Positions 11,892-24,409 are shown, counted from the stretch's first letter. The stretch: DNA of 64,000 nt from Paracyclopina nana (GCA_019096065.1 JAGUCH010000002.1:13838501-13902500), one strand, 5' to 3'. A program made the numbers and translations. Notes: generated from the sequence alone by a model not told the origin.

Positions 11892-14138
11892 TTTTCACAT
11901 TACCTAATGAAACTTACTCCGGGCGCCTCTGCGTGTGGATATCGAGATAGGTTAAGCTGTCATGATAAGATACACTTCACACCATTGCGAAACCCTGATG
12001 ATCAGAGAGTGAAATTGAAGGCCACGCAAATCTACACACCGAGTAGTAGTAGCTTTCTTCTTCTAGCTTATGCTGTGTAGTAGCTCTCTGTCAGAGTCGT
12101 GGAGAAGGAAAGCCTTTATGCTTATGTATGGGGTATGGTCTTGTTCGTGTGGGCCTACGAGGCGATGATTCAGCTGAATCATATCTTCATCCCATCACTT
12201 GGTCTCAAATCAATGGAGTCGGAGACTTTCCTTCAATTATATGTGTCAGTCTAGTGGCTTATGTTATGCTATGGTGTGCGCGATAACTACTTGCTAGCCA
12301 GCGTGCTGCTACAGTAAAACTGGGAGAAATTTCTGTAGCTCGTCGGCCCGGATTTCACTGTGGACGCGACGACGTTAAGCGCTCGGGCATGTGTGCGAGA
12401 TTGCATGCTTTGAAGACTGAGGCAAAAAAGGTGGCACTTTATTGAGATGTCCTTAGCATATTATGGCAGGGGGTAGAATGCATGGATGGCACCCTTAAAA
12501 GCCGTAACAATATGGCTCCTTTTTCTTTCACTTTTTTGCATGCATAGGACATAACGGGGCATGCTCGTCTAATGCATGCTAATTTGCGTGGCGTTGCATG
12601 TTGGTTGGATGTCCATTTATGGAGTTTACCATATGGACAGTACATGCATGTATTGATGAAGCAGAGAAAACGTGTTGCGACGCGTGTCCATTTTATCGCT
12701 GAATTTCTGCTTGACAAACACTGTTCCTACGCTAGTCTACATATGAAGTAGCAATCTCGTAATGTTTTTAGCTTATGTGGTGAACGCGTTCGTTTTTATC
12801 GCAAAATGCCAGACTCGTTTATTTTGCTGCAAGCGCTCATGCATCTATGTCACTCATGCCAAAAATTAAGAGAATGCCGTCTTCTTTTTTAAGATGTGTA
12901 TTAAGCTTCCTAGCTTCCCTCTTTTAATTGAGATTCCGCCTCTTTTTCTACAGTTCGCAATTTACAGGCACTTCGGTGCTTAGTAATTTATGCTATGCCA
13001 TAAACTCTTTTATTTCCTGGTAAATGAGACCCTAGTCAAGTTTGATTTTCACTCGAATATTTTTGTTGGAAGTGCCAATATCTAATGCTGTAGCTTGAGG
13101 CAATTGGAATTTCTTTTTTTTGCGGTTACCATTTCTCGATTCTGTGAGCAAGTTTACCAATGCAATTGAAAACGCCACACATTATATCAGCCGGTGGAAG
13201 AACATCAAATGTCGGGCTGATTAATGAATCACGTAGTCAAGCATCATTAGTTGCGCTCGTAGTGAGCCAGCCCCGTTCTTTCGACCCGTTCTTTGTGACA
13301 TGGCAGCTCGGGTGTGCATAGTGAAAGCTCGGGCCTTGGCCGCCTGCAACTCTATTGAGGGCATATTCGAGGATGTAGTACAGCGGCAGAAACAAATTGT
13401 CTCGCAAGCTTGTGCTGTAACGTGCTTCTTGTAATTGACATTGACTTTCATTATTCAAGTGAGCAGACGCTCGCACTCAAATGCGAGCTGCTACACCTGC
13501 GAGCAACAAATTACAATTCTGGCATCCGAAAGCTCATCATAAAATTGCAGGGGAGAAAACTGGGGCAACTTTATTTTTTATGCTCCGTTCACGTGCGCGC
13601 GTTTATTTTCCGCCAAACGGCAATGCTGCGCAGCGAGATCGCTCAAGACTGCTGAGATTTAGCGGAAAACGCCTCCTTTGTGTACGCGGTTTAAAAGTCG
13701 CTCTTCGTAAATGAACGATGCCATTACTGCCCCCATAGACTTCTGTCGTTTCACGAATACAGTCAAGGTAAACTGCTTTCCAAATAGTCAGCGATGCCTG
13801 GAAAAGGCCAATATTTCTTTCGCTTTTTTCCACCGCGCATATTTTGCTCCATTTTTCTTCGCCCGTCGCTGCGAGCGAAAAATAAGCTCTAATTATTTGT
13901 TTGACCTTTTTTGTGGTATTTTCAGAAGAGCACGCGTGATTGACGTGGTGCGCGCAATATTTGCTAGCAGCGCGCGGGGCGAGGCCTAAATCAACCTGGA
14001 AAAAGCTACAAACAGAGAGAAGAGAATAGACTTGTTGACGGAAAGCTAGGAAAATATTTGACCACCTTTTTATTGTTGAGTGGGAAAACCTTTTTACCCA
14101 TCCACGCGAATAGCTGATGGCTTGGCAGCAGTTTTAAG
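11892..14138. other. Intergenic, upstream of the Limpet-like gene
   Basis: About 2.2 kb with no supported coding region. The half next to the Limpet-like start is likely promoter and 5' UTR. Short ATGCATGCATG-type runs occur (for example near 12840 and 12645), but I recognise no RNA gene. The last 8 bases are the left target-site duplication of the foldback element. Confidence 0.5.
14131..14138. repeat. Left target-site duplication, GTTTTAAG
   Basis: These 8 bases are identical to 21418-21425 immediately outside the right terminus, and directly abut the inverted terminus GGCTGCG. Confidence 0.85.
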
Positions 14139-14259
14139 GGCTGCGTCTGCAGAGCCAGCTTACAAATGCAATGAAACTAGCCGTTCTCTATGCAATGATT
14201 CACGGTTAATCTTATCAAATAAGGCACGAAGTCACATTACTCCACTGCTCAAGAACTGC

Positions 14260-17200
14260 AAACCGTGTTCTCTGTTTTGAATCACGGTTGGGCTTGTCAG
14301 GGACTTTTCATTTTTTCCGAGGTCAAGTCAACCGGGGTTTGCTGAGCGATTCGAGGCCAAGAAAAAACTTTGCCTCACCCCCAAGTACCGGACTCCCATA
14401 TTTTTTATCTGTCTTTCCTTTTGGGTGGGATCATTGGGATCATTTGGGATCAAAATGGGAACAAGAATTGCAAACTGTGTTCTCCGCTTTGAATCACGGT
14501 TGGCATTATCAGGGACTTTTCATTTTTTCTGAGGTCAAGTCAACTGGGGTTTGCTGAGCAATTCGCAGCCAAAAAAAACTTTGCCTCACCCCCAAGTACC
14601 GGACTCCCATATTTTTTATCTGTCTTTCCTTTTGGGTGGGATCATTGGGATCATTTGGGATCAAAATGGGAACAAGAACTGCAAACCGTGTTCTCCGCTT
14701 TGAATCACAGTTGGGATTGTAAGGGACTTTTCATTTTTTCCGAGGTCAAGTCAACCGGGGTTTGCTGAGCAATTCGAGGCCAAGAAAAAACTTCGCCTCA
14801 TGCCCAAGAACCGGACTCCCCTATTTTTTATCTGTCTTTCTTTTTGGGTGGGATCATTGGGATCATTTGGGATCAAAATATGTTCAAGAACTGCAAACCG
14901 TGTTCTCCGCTTTGAATCGCGGTTTGGCTTGTCAGGGAAATTTCGTTTTTTCCGAGGTCAAGTGAACCGGGGTTTGCTGAGCCATTTGCGGCCAAAAAAA
15001 TTTGCCTCATGCCAAAGTACCTGACTCAGATATTTTTATCTGTCTTTCTTTTTGGGTGGGATCATTGGGATCATTTGGGATCAAATGTGTACTAGAACTG
15101 CAAACCGTGTTCTCCGCTTTGAATCGCGGTTGGGCTTGTCAGGGAAATTTCGTTTTTACCGAGGTCAAGTCAACCGGGGTTTGCTGAGCAATTCGAGGCC
15201 AAAAAAAAATTTGCCTCATGCCAAAGTACCTGACTCAGATATTTTTTATCTGTCTTTCTTTTTGGGTGGGATCATTGGGATCATTTGGGATCAAATGTGT
15301 ACTAGAACTGCAAACCGTGTTCTCCGCTTTGAATCGCGGTTTGGCTTGTCAGGGAAATTTCGTTTTTCCCAAGGTCAAGTGAACCGGGGTTTGCAGAGCC
15401 ATTTGCGGCCAAAAAAATTTGCCTCATGCCAAAGTACCTGACTCAGATATTTTTATCTGTCTTTCTTTTTGGGTGGGATCATTGGGATCATTTGGGATCA
15501 AATGTGTACTAGAACTGCAAACCGTGTTCTCCGCTTTGAATCGCGGTTGGGCTTGTCAGGGAAATTTCGTTTTTACCGAGGTCAAGTCAACCGGGGTTTG
15601 CTGAGCAATTGGCGGCCAAAAAAAAATTTGCCTCATGCCAAAGTACCTGACTCTGATATTTTTTATCTGTCTTTCTTTTTGGGTGGGATCATTGGGATCA
15701 TTTGGGATCAAAATATGTTCAAGAACTGCAAACCGTGTTCTCCGCTTTGAATCGCGGTTGGGCTTGTCAGGGAAATTTCGTTTTTTCCGAGGTCAAGTGA
15801 ACCGGGGTTTGCTGAGCCATTTGCTGCCAAAAAAATTGCCTCATGCCAAAGTACCTGACTCAGATATTTTTATCTGTCTTTCTTTTTGGGTGGGATCATT
15901 GGGATCATTTGGGATCAAATGTGTACTAGAACTGCAAACCGTGTTCTCCGCTTTGAATCGCGGTTGGGCTTGTCAGGGAAATTTCGTTTTTACCGAGGTC
16001 AAGTGAACCGGGGTTTGCTGAGCAATTGGCGGCCAAAAAAAAATTTGCCTCATGCCAAAGTACCTGACTCAGATATTTTTTATCTGTCTTTCTTTTTGGG
16101 TGGGATCATTGGGATCATTTGGGATCAAATGTGTACTAGAACTGCAAACCGTGTTCTCCGCTTTGAATCGCGGTTTGGCTTGTCAGGGAAATTTCGTTTT
16201 TCCCGAGGTCAAGTGAACCGGTGTTTGCTGAGCCATTTGCGGCCAAAAAAATTTGCCTCATGCCAAAGTACCTGACTCAGATATTTTTATCTGTCTTTCT
16301 TTTTGGGTGGGATCATTGGGATCATTTGGGATCAAAATATGTTCAAGAACTGCAAACCGTGTTCTCCGCTTTGAATCGCGGTTTGGCTTGTCAGGGAAAT
16401 TTCGTTTTTACCGAGGTCAAGTGAACCGGGGTTTGCTGAGCAATTGGCGGCCAAAAAAAAATTGCCTCATGCCAAAGTAACTGACTCAGATATTTTTTAT
16501 CTGTCTTTCTTTTTGGGTGGGATCATTGGGATCATTTGGGATCAAATGTGTACTAGAACTGCAAACCGTGTTCTCCGCTTTGAATCGCGGTTTGGCTTGT
16601 CAGGGAAATTTCGTTTTTACCGAGGTCAAGTGAACCGGGGTTTGCTGAGCAATTGGCGGCCAAAAAAAAATTGCCTCATGCCAAAGTACCTGACTCAGAT
16701 ATTTTTTATCTGTCTTTCTTTTTGGGTGGGATCATTGGGATCATTTGGGATCAAATGTGTACTAGAACTGCAAACCGTGTTCTCCGCTTTGAATCGCGGT
16801 TGGGCTTGTCAGGGAAATTTCGTTTTTACCGAGGTCAAGTGAACCGGGGTTTGCTGAGCAATTGGCGGCCAAAAAAAAATTGCCTCATGCCAAAGTTCCT
16901 GACTCAGATATTTTTATCTGTCTTTCTTTTTGGGTGGGATCATTGGGATCATTTGGGATCAAATGTGTACTAGAACTGCAAACCGTGTTCTCCGCTTTGA
17001 ATCGCGGTTGGGCTTGTCAGGGAAATTTCGTTTTTTTACCGAGGTCAAGTGAACCGGGGTTTGCTGAGCCATTTGCGGCCAAAAAAAAATTTGCCTCATG
17101 CCAAAGTACCTGACTCTGATATTTTTTATCTGTCTTTCTTTTTGGGTGGGATCATTGGGATCATTTGGGATCAAATGTGTACTAGAACTGCAAACCGTGT

Positions 17201-17395
17201 TCTCCGCTTTGAATCGCGGTTTGGCTTGTCAGGGAAATTTCGTTTTTTCCGAGGTCAAGTGAACCGGGGTTTGCTGAGCCATTTGCGGCCAAAAAAATTT
17301 GCCTCATGCCAAAGTACCTGACTCAGATATTTTTATCTGTCTTTCTTTTTGGGTGGGATCATTGGGATCATTTGGGATCAAATGTGCTCAAGAAC
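14260..17395 (+). repeat. Left arm: about 15 tandem units of about 209 bp
   Basis: The landmark GGGTGGGATCATTGGGATC recurs at 14423, 14634, 14846, 15054, 15264, 15471 and on to 17351, 15 times, with spacing of 205-212 bp. Units share GCAAACCGTGTTCTCCGCTT, GAGGTCAAGTGAACCGGGG and a variable A-run. The first three differ most from the rest, as expected for array edges. The near-multiple-of-three period leaves several short open frames that restart at each unit; these are repeat by-products, not genes. Confidence 0.95.
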
Positions 17396-18974
17396 TGCTC
17401 GCGTAACGTGTATTATTGCCAGAGCAAAATTCACCTAGTTTTGACAAGTCTAGTCTCCTAGTGCAAAAAGTAACTGAAACTAGCATATTTTTCGGCAACT
17501 TTTTGAGCTCGGAATGAAACTCGCGTAACATAGCAGTTAAGCAAAAATTGTGCATCGCGCGGTACTTCCTCTTAATTGCTAATAAAAAACGAAATTCTTG
17601 ACCAAGTCAAATTTGAGTCAAAATGTCAATAGCAGGCGATAGTTTGAGTAAACTAGACTCAAAATATGAGACAAAGTCAAACTTTTGACTCATTTTAAAT
17701 TCGCAAGAGAGAAAACTTGCGCATCGCGCGGTACTTCTACTTAATTGCTAATAAGATACAAAATTCTTGACCAAGTCAATTTTAAGTCAAAATGTCAGTT
17801 GCAGTTGATAGTTTGAGTTAACTTAATTCGAAATATGAGGCAAAGTCAAACTTTTGACGAATTTTAAATTCGCCAGAGAGAAAACTTGCGCATCGCGCAG
17901 TACTTCTACTTAATTGCTAATAAGATACAAAATTCTTGACCAAGTCAATTTTAAGTCAAAATGTCAGTTGCAGTTGATAGTTTGAGTTAACTTGACTCAA
18001 AATATGAGGCAAAGTCAAACTTTTGACTCATTTTAAAATCGCCAGAGAGAAAACTTGCGCATCGCGCGGTACTTCTACTTAATTGCTAATAAAACACGAA
18101 ATTCTTGACCAAGTCAATTTTGAGTCAGAATATCAGTTGCAGGCGATAGTTTGAGTCAACTTGACTCAAAATATGAGGCAAAGTCAAACTTTTGACTCAT
18201 TTTAAATTCGCCAGAGAGAAAGCTTGCGCATCGCGCGGTACTTCTATTTAACTGCTAATAAAACACGAAATTCTTGACAAAGTCAATTTTGAGTCAAAAT
18301 ATCAGTTGCAGGCGATAGTTTGAGTCAACTTGACTCAAAATATGAGACAAAGTCAAACTTTTGACTTATTTTGAATTCGCCAGAGAGAAAGCTTGCGCAT
18401 CGCACGGTACTTCTACTTAACTGCTAAAAAAAACACGAAATTCTGGACAAAGTCAATTTTGAGTCAAAATATCAGTTGCAGGCGATAGTTTGAGTCAACT
18501 TGACTCAAAATATGAGACAAAGTCAAACTTTTGACTTATTTTGAATTCGCAAGAGAGAAAGCTTGCGCATCGCACGGTACTTCTACTTAACTGCTAATAA
18601 AACACGAAATTCTTGACAAAGTCAATTTTGAGTCAAAATATTAGTTGCAGGCGATAGTTTGAGTCAACTTGACTCAAAATATGAGACAAAGTCAAACTTT
18701 TGACTCATTTTAAATTCGCAAGAGAGAAAACTTGCGCATCGCGCGGTACTTCTACTTAACTGCATGCTTATGTAGCACAACATAGTAATTTGCTGAAAAT
18801 GCATTTTTGACATGCGCAATTAAGGCCCTGTACACCTGTGATAATATCAACAAAATAACGCGCGATATTATGCTGATATTTGCAAATATCTGGTATTTGT
18901 AAATGATTTTTTTAGATTTTGACAAAAGAATCGGTCTATTGGTACCAAAAGCCATCCTGTCAGGTGCTAAGCAA
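17396..18974. repeat. Core: eight tandem starts of a 169-bp unit
   Basis: The landmark GCATCGCGC(G/A) (GCATCGCAC in two units) occurs at 17552, 17721, 17890, 18059, 18228, 18397, 18567 and 18736, a strikingly regular 169-170 bp. Each unit contains several TTGACT/AGTCAA motifs that can pair with each other. After 18770 a unique stretch of about 200 bp contains short palindromic ATATTTGCAAATAT-like sequence before the right arm starts. The unit is unrelated to the arm unit. Confidence 0.93.
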
Positions 18975-21290
18975 AGTTATTTTGGCTGCGAATTGCTCAG
19001 CAAACCCCAGTTCACTTGACCACGGTAAAAATGAAATTTCCCTGACAAGCCTAACCACGATTCAAAGCGGAGAACACGGTTTGCAGTTCTAGTACACATT
19101 TGATCCCAAATGATCCCAATGATCCCACCCAAAAAGAAAGACAGATAAAAAATATCAGAGTCAGGTACTTTGGCATGAGGCAAATTTTTTTTTGGCCGCC
19201 AATTGCTCAGCAAACCCTGGTTCACTTGACCTCGGTAAAAACGAAATTTCCCTGACAAGCCTAACCGTGATTCAAAGCGGAGAACACGGTTTGCAGTTCT
19301 AGTACACATTTGATCCCAAATGATCCCAATGATCCCACCCAAAAAGAAAGACAGATAAAAAATATCAGAGTCAGGTACTTTGGCATGAGGCAAATTTTTT
19401 TTTGGCCGCCAATTGCTCAGCAAACCCCGGTTGACTTGACCTCGGAAAAAACGAAATTTCCCTGACAAGCCCAACCGCGATTCAAAGCGGAGAACACGGT
19501 TTGCAGTTCTGGTACACATTTGATCCCAAATGATCCCAATGATCCCACCCAAAAAGAAAGACAGATAAAAAATATCAGAGTCAGGTACTTTGGCATGAGG
19601 CAAATTTTTTTTTGGCCGCCAATTGCTCAGCAAACCCCGGTTCACTTGACCTCGGTAAAAACGAAATTTCCCTGACAAGCCAAACCGCGATTCAAAGCGG
19701 AGAACACGGTTTGCAGTTCTAGTACACATTTGATCCCAAATGATCCCAATGATCCCACCCAAAAAGAAAGACAGATAAAAAATATCAGAGCCAGGTACTT
19801 TGGCATGAGGCAAATTTTTTTTGGCCGCCAATTGCTCAGCAAGACCTGGTTCACTTGACCTCGGTAAAAACGAAATTTCCCTGACAAGCCTAACCGTGAT
19901 TCAAAGCGGAGAACACGGTTTGCAGTTCTAGTACACATTTGATCCCAAATGATCCCAATGATCCCACCCCAAAAGAAAGACAGATAAAAAATATCTGAGT
20001 CAGGTACTTTGGCATGAGGCAAATTTTTTTGGCCGCAAATGGCTCAGCAAACCCCGGTTCACTTGACCTCGGGAAAAACGAAATTTCCCTGACAAGCCAA
20101 ACCGCGATTCAAAGCGGAGAACACGGTTTGCAGTTCTAGTACACATTTGATCCCAAATGATCCCAATGATCCCACCCAAAAAGAAAGACAGATAAAAAAT
20201 ATCAGAGTCAGGTACTTTGGCATGATGCAAATTTTTTTTTGGCCGCCAATTGCTCAGCAAACCCCGGTTCACTTGACCTCGGTAAAAACGAAATTTCCCT
20301 GACAAGCCAAACCGCGATTCAAAGCGGAGAACACGGTTTGCAGTTCTAGTACACATTTGATCCCAAATGATCCCAATGATCCCACCCAAAAAGAAAGACA
20401 GATAAAAATATCTGAGTCAGGTACTTTGGCATGAGGCAAATTTTTTTGGCTGCAAATGGCTCAGCAAACCCCGGTTCACTTGACCTCGGGAAAAACGAAA
20501 TTTCCCTGACAAGCCAAACCGCGATTCAAAGCGGAGAACACGGTTTGCAGTTCTAGTACACATTTGATCCCAAATGATCCCAATGATCCCACCCAAAAAG
20601 AAAGACAGATAAAAATATCTGAGTCAGGTACTTTGGCATGAGGCAAATTTTTTTGGCCGCAAATGGCTCAGCAAACCCCGGTTCACTTGACCTCGGGAAA
20701 AACGAAATTTCCCTGACAAGCCAAACCGCAATTCAAAGCGGAGAACACGGTTTGCAGTTCTAGTACACATTTGATCCCAAATGATCCCAATGATCCCACC
20801 CAAAAAGAAAGACAGATAAAAAATATCAGAGTCAGGTACTTTGGCATGAGGCAAATTTTTTTTTGGCCGCCAATTGCTCAGCAAACCCCGGTTGACTTGA
20901 CCTCGGTAAAAACGAAATTTCTCTGACAAGCCCAACCGCGATTCAAAGCAGAGAACACAGTTTGCAGTTCTAGTACACATTTGATCCCAAATGATCCCAA
21001 TGATCCCACCCAAAAAGAAAGACAGATAAAAAATATCAGAGTCAGGTACTTTGGCATGAGGCAAATTTTTTTTTGGCCGCCAATTGCTCAGCAAACCCCG
21101 GTTCACTTGACCTCGGTAAAAACGAAATTTCCCTGACAAGCCCAACCGCGATTCAAAGCGGAGAACATGGTTTGCAGTTCTAGTCCACCCAATCCCACCC
21201 AAAAAGATAGACAGATAAAAAATATCAGAGTTAAGTACTCAGGCAAATTTGTTTGGCCGTTAATCGCTCAGCTAACCTCAGTTCACTTGA
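18975..21290 (-). repeat. Right arm: about 11 inverted tandem units of about 209 bp
   Basis: The reverse complement of the left-arm unit repeats here; GATCCCAAATGATCCCAATGATC recurs about every 210 bp from about 19100 to 20990, with a degraded last copy near 21186. A 284-codon open frame (19831-18977) arises because these units keep a length divisible by three. Its protein would be a 70-residue repeat with no known domain and is best read as a by-product. Confidence 0.93.
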
Positions 21291-21417
21291 CCTCAGTAAT
21301 AATGAAATGTTGTGTGATTTTGTGCCTGATAAATTCTTGTTATGTTTAACCGTGTGTCAAAGCACTGAGAACGGCAAGTTTTCATTGCATTTGAAGGCTG
21401 GCTCTGCAGACGCAGCC

Positions 21418-21425
21418 GTTTTAAG
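21418..21425. repeat. Right target-site duplication, GTTTTAAG
   Basis: Identical to 14131-14138. It lies 63 bp from the stop codon of the zinc-finger gene, so the insertion is in or next to that gene's 3' UTR. Confidence 0.85.
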
Positions 21426-21488
21426 CGTTATCATCGGAAAAAGCTTTGTAGCGTATTGTTTCAAAGCCCGGTTAGATAACATCATTTA

Positions 21489-23818
21489 TCAGGAGGATGA
21501 ATCATTGCATTCTGGGCGGCTTTTTGTTTCACTCGCTTCCCTTGGATCGATTTCAGGCTGTTGCCGGCGAAGAGCCGCTTGATGTTGTTTTGACACATGA
21601 GCGGCAAAGCTTTCTTGCCTGATGGTGAAATATTTGCAAAACGGACACTTTTTGAGCAGTCCACGCGCCAACGACGCTTCCCGATGCGTCGCGTGGTAAT
21701 GGTAGCCCAGATTGACGGCCTGAATGGTGGCAAAGTTGCAGAGCTCGCAGAAGAACTTCTTCTCGCCAGTGTGCCTCATCACATGCTTGTTCAGGCTGTT
21801 CTTGTCCACAGACCGATAATCGCAAAAATCACACGCATGCGGCTTTTCACCCGTGTGCTGACGCTCATGCATGATCAAATTGCTGAAAATCGAGGACAGT
21901 TTCCTTAGAGAGACGAGCGTAAGAGAGGAGCTTCGCATTGCACGCGAACTTGTCATTGCGTTTGACTGCCCTATAATGCGTCGAAGAAGTGCCTGTCAAA
22001 AGGCAATTAGCGCGCAGATAGCATGATCGTTTACATAGCTTATTTAAACATGACAGTAGCTCGCATCATGTTAAAATGCCGATATATGCACTCGCGCAGT
22101 TAATAATGTAGAAGCGCTTGCAATGAAAACCGCATCATCCTCAAATGCGCTCACCTTTTGTTGGAAGTGCAATAATTGCAAAATCGGCAGGAGAACGGTT
22201 TCACGCCATCATGCACATTCTTGATGTGAGTCGTTAGCGCGGTTTGAGCTTTGAACACTTTATCGCACACGCGACACTGAAACTTTTTCGCCTCCAAATT
22301 CGCCTCGTACTCTCTCCGCTTCCCATGACCTCTCACCAAATGGTCCCTTAAATAGCAACACTACATAAGCTGAGCGTAAAAAATTAAGGAGGCGGACATT
22401 TGACCCCTACCTTAAATGTCTCTCTTGCTTGAATGCCTGATCGCATTGGCCGCATTTATGTGGCCTCTCCGTCTGATGTTTTGTCATGTGATCTTCAAGC
22501 CTTGCTCGGTTAAATGCACGAAATTTGGGGCACTCGGGACACGTCAAGAGCTCCATGTCAATTTCATGCTCTCTCCACAAATGCATAGCCACCTAGAATT
22601 TCACGCATATTACTCTTGGAAGACGGGAGGGAAATGGTAATATCATTGATTATATTGCCTTGGACCAGACGCCGGTCATTTTGGTATCTTTGCATTCAGG
22701 GCAGATGAATTCTTGATCGTCGTGGCATTTCGTGCGATGATATTCAAGCTTCTCCTTGCTCACCAGCCTTACTCCACACCTGCCAACGTTGCAAGGTGCA
22801 CCCAAAATTTCCTCGGACATTTTTATGTTGGGATTGAGTTGTTGCAGCTTCGATATGCCAACGGTCTTTGAGCCTTTTTTACGTCCCACGCTCATGGCTT
22901 TCTCCCTTTTTGAATTCCAGCATTGAAAACAATTTTATGGTGAACAATTTGAAAGACTTACTGCTTAGGCGTGACTTGAGCAATTGTCTTGCGAGACCTT
23001 TTAGCAGAATTCGCGACTTCTTCAATTTCAGTGTCTTTGTTGGATCTGACCACATCGAAATACTTGGCCGCTGACACATCAATGAACTCATTGTGGTCTT
23101 CGTCGGCTTGAGCCGATCTCACTCTCAATTCACCCTTGACATCAACGTAGGCCTCCATCTGCTTGTTCAAATAAGCAGATCTCTTGATTTTTCTCAGCTC
23201 CTTTTGCTCCCGAAGCACGCTCAAAGCTTTGCCTCTGCGAATGCTGTTCTGCTTTTCAAATAGCTCATTTGATTCCTCCTCTGACACACCATGGTCATCC
23301 ATCATGTGGACCTTAAAAGATCGCGAGCCCTCCGATATGAAGTTGTTGTCGCATTTGGAGCACTGCAGACGAATATCTTCTTGCTTGGCTACAGCTAGCC
23401 AATCAGTATGGTCCAAGTAGTCATCTTCGTGCACAGTCATCAAGTGCCTTTCCACATCGGGCACTGTCAAGCCGAGAAAAGTGCACAATTTGCATTTGAA
23501 GGCAGATACTGCTTCAATGAACTTTTGCCTTTTTTCCTCCTTGTCAATATCAGCAGGATTGTGAACAAGTGGCTCACTAGGGATTTTTCTCCGACGTTTC
23601 CTTGTTGGCTCAATCACTGCAGACGTGGGTTGCTCGGTCGTGTGTACTATTATAGTTTGCTCCGAGTCAATGAGGTGTTGTGTCAACTCACCTCCTGAGC
23701 TAGTGACAAGGATGTTGAAACCAGGCTGGCATAAAAGGATCACATTTTTAAGCATTGCAAGAAAAGTAAAGGAATTATTGCTTACATTAGCTTCTGTTGG
23801 CCATCCTTGCCCCGACAT
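21489..23818 (-). CDS. C2H2 zinc-finger protein with about 11 fingers
   Basis: Exons at 23818-23786, 23725-22962, 22905-22659, 22592-22411, 22346-22155 and 21882-21489 join in frame to 603 residues. The N-terminal third is unstructured with a basic nuclear-localisation-like RKRRRK stretch. About 11 C2H2 fingers follow, the first three irregular and separated, the last seven or so in a run with HTGEKP-type linkers only between the later ones. It is probably a DNA-binding transcription regulator; no orthologue could be named. The 22659 exon border uses a GC donor (AAG|GCAATA), supported because it restores finger spacing and frame. The foldback element ends 71 bp beyond the stop. Confidence 0.85.
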
Positions 23819-24409
23819 TGCAATAGTGATTGTGGCTTGACGCAGTTGGAAATGCTTCAGCGCTGCTGAAGTAGTTTATAGCCGCTGTAGTGCAGCTTGG
23901 GAGCGTTGCTGCTATCCTACCTTGCAGAGCAAATTCCTATTCAAAAACGCCCATGACAAAATCATGTTAAATTCGTAATGACAGCCACTTTTACGTATCA
24001 GTCTAGCTTTTCCTAGTAAGAAATGCAACTAGTTGAAAGCGTCACATTATTAAAATTCAATACTCATTAAAGTATCTGACACCTTTAACAAAGAAATTTT
24101 TAGTAAAAGGTTTCGTGATTTACCTGAAAACTTCCGATACTCGTAGGCTCAATTTTAAGGCAATGATTTTTTAAAACTTGCTCCAGATGTTGCAATCTGA
24201 GAAATCTTAAATTCAGTATGAAAGGCTCTAAAAGCATATTTCAATAACCCAACAGTCGTAGAGATGCTCCGTAATATTGATGGAATTAGTTGTCAATCGA
24301 GGTAATTATGATCCGTTTTTGCCGGGCTTGCGCTTGAAAAACTGAAAGTTCAAAACAAACTAGAAAAAAGCATCAATTCGCAAGTTGTGGTTATTAAAAA
24401 TTCGCCAAA
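23819..24409. promoter_or_regulatory. Bidirectional promoter region, zinc-finger gene / POLR2C
   Basis: 591 AT-rich bases separate the two divergent start codons. I see no clear core-promoter motif and no RNA gene. Confidence 0.5.

Larger units (their letters stand above)
14139..21417. mobile_element. Foldback-like DNA element with giant inverted arms
   Basis: The 7,279-bp element is bounded by inverted termini beginning GGCTGCGTCTGCAGAGCCAG (14139 on; reverse complement ending 21417). It is flanked by a perfect 8-bp direct duplication, GTTTTAAG, at 14131-14138 and 21418-21425. About 110 bp of unique-looking inverted sequence at each end leads into long arms made of about 209-bp tandem units in opposite orientation, enclosing a core of 169-bp units. 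There is no transposase-like frame, so it would depend on an enzyme in trans. Long inverted arms of tandem subrepeats are the hallmark of Foldback-type elements of flies and of related TIR elements in other animals. An 8-bp duplication fits hAT- or P-like transposases, so the family stays open. Confidence 0.85.

Noticed and set aside
14260-17321. Many 60-130-codon open frames in the left repeat arm
   Set aside because: All are the same repeated peptide restarted at each about 209-bp unit, with no start context, splice logic or known domain.
17552-18735. Regular 169-bp array as a CRISPR-like locus
   Set aside because: The whole unit repeats without unique spacers and the genome is animal.
21883-21992. 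Acceptor at 21992 for the last zinc-finger exon
   Set aside because: It breaks frame with the preceding exon; the acceptor at 21882 restores an ideal C2H2 spacing.
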